This document shows, in pieces, positions 5,568 through 8,986 of a stretch of 8,986 nt of DNA. The notes below the pieces were generated by a model, which saw only the letters and a list, made by a program, of their open reading frames with translations, had not been told where the DNA came from and made no database searches. Source of the DNA: Betaproteobacteria bacterium. GTDB lineage: Bacteria; Pseudomonadota; Gammaproteobacteria; Burkholderiales; SG8-39. The position numbers and the translations under genes were made by a program. How positions within the stretch are numbered: position 1 is the first letter of the stretch; every line of letters starts with the position of its first letter. The stretch is taken from positions 1-8,986 of the forward strand of contig VBCP01000034.1 in the NCBI GenBank assembly GCA_005888925.1, given 5' to 3'.

Positions 5568-7800
5568 TGATTCGCAGAGGTTTGGCCGCGGTGCTCGCCG
5601 CGTGTGCGCTCGCGGCGGCGGCCGCGGCGCAGGCGCAGGCGTTCCGCCCCTTCACCGTCAAGGACATCCGCGTCGAGGGCCTGCAGCGCACCGAGCCCGG
5701 CACGGTGTTCAGCTACCTGCCGGTCAAGGTCGGCGAGACCATGACCGAAGAGAAGGCCCAGGCGGCGCTGCGCGCGCTCTACGCCACGGGCTTCTTCAAG
5801 GACGTGCGCCTCGAGATGGACAACGACGTCCTCGTGGTGTACGTCGAGGAGCGCCCGGCGATCGCGCAGATCGACTTCTCGGGCATGAAGGAGTTCGAGC
5901 CCGACACGGTGCGCAAGGTGCTGCGCGACATCGGCATGGCCGAGGGCCGCATCTTCGACCGCGCGATGCTCGACAACACCGAGCTCGAGATCAAGCGGCA
6001 GTACCTGTCGCGCGGGCTCTACGCGGCGGAGGTGCAGACCACCGTGACGCCGCTCGAGAGGAACCGCGTCGGCATCAGCATCGCGGTGACCGAGGGCGAG
6101 ACCGCCAAGATCCGCGGCATCAACCTGGTCGGGGCCAACGCCTTTTCCGAGCGCGAGCTCCTCGGCCAGTTCGTGCTGCGCACCCCCGGCTGGCTCACCT
6201 GGTACACCAAGCACGACCGCTACTCGCGCGAGAAGCTCTCCGCCGACCTCGAGAACCTGCGTGCGTTCTACCAGAACCGCGGCTACCTCGACTTCAGCAT
6301 CGAATCGACGCAGGTGTCGATCACCCCGGACCGGCGCGACATCTACATCACCGTCAACTTCGTCGAGGGCGAGAAATACAGCGTGTCGAAGGTCGAGCTG
6401 TCGGGGAAGCCGGCGACGTGTTCTCGCGCGAGAAGCTCACCGCCACCACCAAGGCGATCTCCGACCGCCTGGGCAACGACGGCTATGCCTTCGCCAACGC
6501 CAACGCCATCCCCGAGGTCGACAAGGAGAAGCGCAGCGTCTCCTTCAACATCGTCGTCGATCCCGGCCGGCGCGTGTACGTGCGCCGCGTGGACGTCACG
6601 GGCAACTCCAAGACGCGCGACGAGGTGGTGCGCCGCGAGATGCGCCAGCTCGAGGGCGCCTATTACGACGCCTCCAAGATCCAGCTGTCGCGCCGGCGCA
6701 TCGACCGCACGCAATACTTCAGCGAGGTCAACGTCGAGACGCTGCCGGTGGAAGGCAACCCGGACCAGGTCGACGTGGTGTACACGGTGAAGGAAAGGCC
6801 CACCGGCGCGCTGCTCTTCGGCCTGGGCTTCTCCAGCGTGGAAAAGCTCGCGCTGTCGGCCTCGCTCACGCAGTCCAACGTCTTCGGCACCGGCAAGTTC
6901 CTCGCCTTCAACGTCAGCCACGGCACCGTGAACCAGGTCTATTCGCTGTCGTACGTCGATCCTTACTACACGGTCGACGGCGTGAGCCAGGGCTTCGATG
7001 TCTACAAGCGCAGGACCGATGCTTCGAGGCTCGCGATCGGCGCGTACTCGACCGATGCGCTCGGCGGCGGCATCAAGTTCGGCTATCCGGTCTCCGAGGT
7101 GAGCCGCATCGACCTCGGCGTGAACTTCGAGAGCGTGCGCCTGCAGACCTTCGACAACAGCCCGCTGAGCTATCTGGCGTTCGTCCAGCAGTTCGGCAAC
7201 GACTACCGCTACGGCGCGGCAACGGCGGGCTGGTCGCGCGACACGCGCGACAGCCTGATCACCACGCGCTCGGGCACCTTCATGCGCGCCTCGAGCGAGC
7301 TCGCGGGCGGCGACCTGGAATACATGCGTCTGGGTTACCAGCACCAGTGGTACTACCCGGTGTCGCGCGAGCTCACCCTCCTCGCCGGCGGCGAGATCGG
7401 CGCCGCGGGCGGCATCGGCGGCAAGCCGCTGCCGTTCTTCAAGAACTTCTTCGCCGGCGGTCCCGGCACCGTGCGTGGCTATCGCTCCTTCTCGCTCGGT
7501 CCGCAGGACGTGTTCGGCAACACGCTCGGCGGCAACCGCAAGGCGACCGGCAGCCTGGAGCTGCTCTTCCCGATGCCGGGCGCGGCGCAGGATCCGTCGC
7601 TGCGCCTCGCCTACTTCATCGACGGCGGCAACGTGTTCGCGCAGAGTTTCCAGTTCAACGACATGCGCTACTCCACCGGATTCGCGTTCTTCTGGACTTC
7701 GCCCTTCGGGCCGCTGCGCCTGTCGTACGCGCAGCCGCTGAATGCCAAGAGCACGGACCGTATCCAGAAGCTACAATTCACCTTCGGCACTGGATTCTAA
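5567..7800 (+). pseudogene. bamA: Outer membrane assembly factor BamA, frame disrupted near base 6406 (real lesion or assembly error)
   Basis: BamA is the Omp85 core of the BAM complex that folds beta-barrels into the outer membrane. The ATG at 5567 opens a signal peptide (IRRGLAAVLAACALAAAA, cleavage after about residue 23-25). POTRA1-3 then run normally, with LYATGFFKDVRLEMDNDV and YQNRGYLDFSI. At VELSGK (6392-6409) homology leaves this frame, which then runs through non-homologous sequence to a TGA at 6788-6790. Homology resumes in another frame at 6406 with GDVFSREKLTATTKAI and continues to TAA 7798-7800. That part covers the rest of POTRA4, POTRA5, the 16-strand barrel with the VRGY motif (7471-7482), and a C-terminal phenylalanine. 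Joined, the pieces give about 744 residues, some 20 short of typical betaproteobacterial BamA. About 15 POTRA4 residues are missing at the junction. BamA is essential, so a base-calling/assembly fault or a second copy elsewhere must be considered. An in-frame TTG at 5564 is an alternative start. Confidence 0.9.
6401..6417 (+). other. Deletion/frameshift junction in bamA (POTRA4)
   Basis: The upstream frame reads S-G-K at 6401-6409, and the downstream frame reads E-A-G-D from 6406. Family members carry roughly 15-17 residues between the S-G and the G-D. The frame change requires a net loss of a number of bases equal to 1 modulo 3 (or an equivalent gain). A missing block of about 43-46 bases fits both the frame and the missing residues. 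The pentamer GAAGC at 6406-6410 can be read in both frames (as part of GGG-AAG-C and as GAA-GC), which fits a collapse between two short repeats. The lost sequence itself is inferred. Confidence 0.75.
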
Positions 7801-7823
7801 AGAGCGGGTACCGGATTCTTAAG
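7786..7823 (+). repeat. Imperfect direct repeat with 21-base offset across the bamA stop
   Basis: Bases 7786-7802 and 7807-7823 match at 14 of 17 positions. The first copy encodes the last four BamA residues G-T-G-F and the TAA stop. The second copy, in the same frame beyond the stop, again reads G-T-G-F with only third-position differences, and has TTA in place of TAA. The repeat fills most of the 28-base gap before skp. A small tandem duplication is the simplest reading; chance cannot be ruled out at this length. Confidence 0.6.
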
Positions 7824-7828
7824 CAGCC

Positions 7829-8374
7829 ATGACCCCCATTCGATCTCTCGCGCTGCTCGCAGCGCTGCTCAGCTTTGCCGCGATGGCGCAGGACAAACCC
7901 GCGGCGCCGTCGCCTTCGACGACACTCACGGGCAAGTTCGGCTTCGTCAACACCGAGCGCATCCTGCGCGACGCGATCCCGGCGCAGCGCGCGCAGAAGA
8001 AGATCGAGGCCGAGTTCCAGAAGCGCGACCAGGAGCTCGCGCGCCTGGCCGATCAGCTCAAGCGCATGCAGGACGACCTCGAGAAGAACACCGTGACCAT
8101 GAGCGAGTCGCAGCGGCGCACCAAGGAGCGCGAGTTCGCCGAGCTCAACCGCGATTTCCAGCGGAAGCAGCGCGAGTTCCGCGAGGACCTCAATCAGCGG
8201 CGCAACGAGGAGCTCGCGCAGGTGGTGGAGCAGGCGAACCGCGTCATCCGCCAGATCGCCGAGCAGGAGAAGTACGACATCATCTTCCAGGACGCCGTCT
8301 TCGCGAGCCCGCGCATCGACATCACCGACAAGGTGATCAAGGCCCTCGAGGCGGGCAAGCCGCCCGCCAAGTGA
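7829..8374 (+). CDS. skp: Periplasmic chaperone Skp (OmpH family)
   Basis: Skp/OmpH is a trimeric periplasmic holdase that grips unfolded outer membrane proteins as they leave Sec and carries them to BamA. The 181-residue product begins with a signal peptide (TPIRSLALLAALLSFAAMA, cleavage after Ala20). A short Pro/Ser/Thr-rich linker follows. The conserved core starts at GKFGFVNTERILRDA, and a long charged coiled coil occupies about residues 50-140 (KRDQELARLADQLKRMQDDL and QRKQREFREDLNQRRNEEL). The end strand/helix contains EKYDIIFQDAVFASPRIDIT. It is about 20 residues longer than E. coli Skp, mostly in the N-terminal linker. The gene begins 28 bases after the bamA stop, the widest gap in the window. 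I see no strong Shine-Dalgarno before the ATG. The bamA-skp-lpxD order is the standard one and supports the assignment. Confidence 0.94.
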   Translation: MTPIRSLALLAALLSFAAMAQDKPAAPSPSTTLTGKFGFVNTERILRDAIPAQRAQKKIEAEFQKRDQELARLADQLKRMQDDLEKNTVTMSESQRRTKEREFAELNRDFQRKQREFREDLNQRRNEELAQVVEQANRVIRQIAEQEKYDIIFQDAVFASPRIDITDKVIKALEAGKPPAK

Positions 8375-8378
8375 TCCG

Positions 8379-8986
8379 ATGCCGGGGCCGCTGACCCTCG
8401 GCGAGATCGTCTCGCGCCTGGGCGGCCGGGTCGCCGGCGATGCCAGCACGGTGGTGCGCCAGGTCGCCTCCCTCGAAGGCGCCGGCGAGGGTCAGATCAG
8501 CTTCTTCACCGGCAGCCGCTATCGCGACCGGCTCGCGTCGACGCGCGCCAGCGCGGTGGTTCTTGGCGCTGAAGCCGAAGGCGAGACCGCGCTGCCGCGC
8601 ATCGTCGCCGAAAATCCCTACGCCTACTTCGCTCGGCTGTCGCAGCTTTTCAATCCGCTGGTCGCGCAGGCGCCCGGGGTGCATGCTTCGGCAGTGGTGG
8701 CGAAGGACGCGAGGCTCGGCGCACGCGTTTCCATCGGTGCCGGCTGTGTCGTGGGCGAGGGCGCGAGCATCGGCGACGACAGCTGCCTCTATCCCCGGGT
8801 GGTGGTCTATCCGCGCTGCTCCATCGGGGCACGCGTCATCGTCCATTCCGGCGCGGTCATCGGCGCGGACGGCTTCGGCATCGCCGAGGACCATGGCCGC
8901 TGGGTCAAGATTCCGCAGATCGGCGCGGTGCGCATCGGCGACGACGTCGAGATCGGCGCGAATACTACGATCGATCGCGGCGCGAT
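8379..8986 (+). CDS. lpxD: UDP-3-O-acylglucosamine N-acyltransferase LpxD, N-terminal part (3' end outside window)
   Basis: LpxD transfers a hydroxyacyl chain from ACP to the 2-amino group of UDP-3-O-acylglucosamine, the third step of lipid A synthesis in the cytoplasm. The ATG at 8379 is four bases after the skp stop, and the frame stays open to the window end (202 complete codons). The N-terminal uridine-binding domain is present, with LTLGEIVSRLGG, SFFTGSRYRDRL and ASAVVL. From about residue 105 come the hexapeptide repeats of the left-handed beta-helix (VSIGAGCVVGEGASIGDD). These are followed by the strongly conserved HSGAVIGADGFG, WVKIPQIG, and IGDDVEIGANTTIDRGA at the edge. The catalytic histidine (His239 in E. 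coli) lies beyond the window. No Shine-Dalgarno stands out, so translation probably depends on coupling with skp. In most proteobacteria fabZ, lpxA and lpxB follow. Confidence 0.95.
   Translation, partial: MPGPLTLGEIVSRLGGRVAGDASTVVRQVASLEGAGEGQISFFTGSRYRDRLASTRASAVVLGAEAEGETALPRIVAENPYAYFARLSQLFNPLVAQAPGVHASAVVAKDARLGARVSIGAGCVVGEGASIGDDSCLYPRVVVYPRCSIGARVIVHSGAVIGADGFGIAEDHGRWVKIPQIGAVRIGDDVEIGANTTIDRGA

Noticed and set aside
5594..5606. L-A-A-C in the BamA signal peptide resembling a lipobox
   Set aside because: BamA is not a lipoprotein. The hydrophobic stretch continues past the Cys to an A-Q-A-Q-A signal peptidase I type site right before the first POTRA domain.
6401..6417. Programmed ribosomal frameshift as the explanation for the bamA frame change
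   Set aside because: There is no slippery heptamer, and about 15 residues expected from the family are absent at the junction. A deletion or sequence error explains both observations.
7801..7828. Promoter or terminator between bamA and skp
   Set aside because: The gap is only 28 bases, without a GC-rich hairpin plus T-run or a recognisable -35/-10 or sigma-E-like pair.
6261..7832. Long plus-strand open frame overlapping bamA in the third frame
   Set aside because: The translation is Arg-rich and low in complexity, with no family resemblance. The BamA homology lies in the other two frames.

Overview
The window is GC-rich, densely coding DNA. It holds one uninterrupted plus-strand operon segment in the order tsf (3' end) - pyrH - frr - uppS - cdsA - dxr - rseP - bamA - skp/ompH - lpxD (5' part). 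This is the classical proteobacterial translation/envelope cluster. The arrangement frr-uppS-cdsA-dxr-rseP (dxr after cdsA, rather than right after frr as in E. coli) and the protein sequences suggest a betaproteobacterium. I cannot name genus or species. No mobile element, CRISPR array, RNA gene or convincing promoter/terminator was seen, and no non-coding stretch exceeds 28 bases.

Layout: bases 1-192 are the end of elongation factor Ts. 189-902 is UMP kinase and 922-1482 is the ribosome recycling factor. 1479-2255 (undecaprenyl-PP synthase), 2252-3043 (CDP-diglyceride synthase), 3040-4206 (DXP reductoisomerase) and 4203-5567 (site-2 protease RseP) are chained by four-base stop/start overlaps. 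5567-7800 is bamA, 7829-8374 is the periplasmic chaperone Skp/OmpH, and 8379 to the window end is lpxD, cut off before its catalytic histidine.

How the genes fit together: EF-Ts and RRF serve translation, and PyrH supplies pyrimidine nucleotides. Dxr feeds the MEP isoprenoid pathway, whose C5 units UppS polymerises into the C55 carrier lipid for peptidoglycan and O-antigen. CdsA makes the CDP-diacylglycerol precursor of phospholipids. RseP transduces the sigma-E envelope stress signal, BamA and Skp assemble outer membrane proteins, and LpxD builds lipid A.

The most notable points are as follows. (1) bamA is not open as given: near 6406 the frame shifts and about 15 residues of POTRA4 expected from the family are missing, so a short deletion or an assembly error is likely. 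(2) The overlapping junctions use all four NTG initiators (TTGA, ATGA, CTGA, GTGA), implying a rare CTG start for cdsA and a TTG start for pyrH. (3) An imperfect 21-base-spaced repeat just after the bamA stop re-encodes the BamA C-terminal G-T-G-F. I found no previously undescribed system; this is a conserved housekeeping region.
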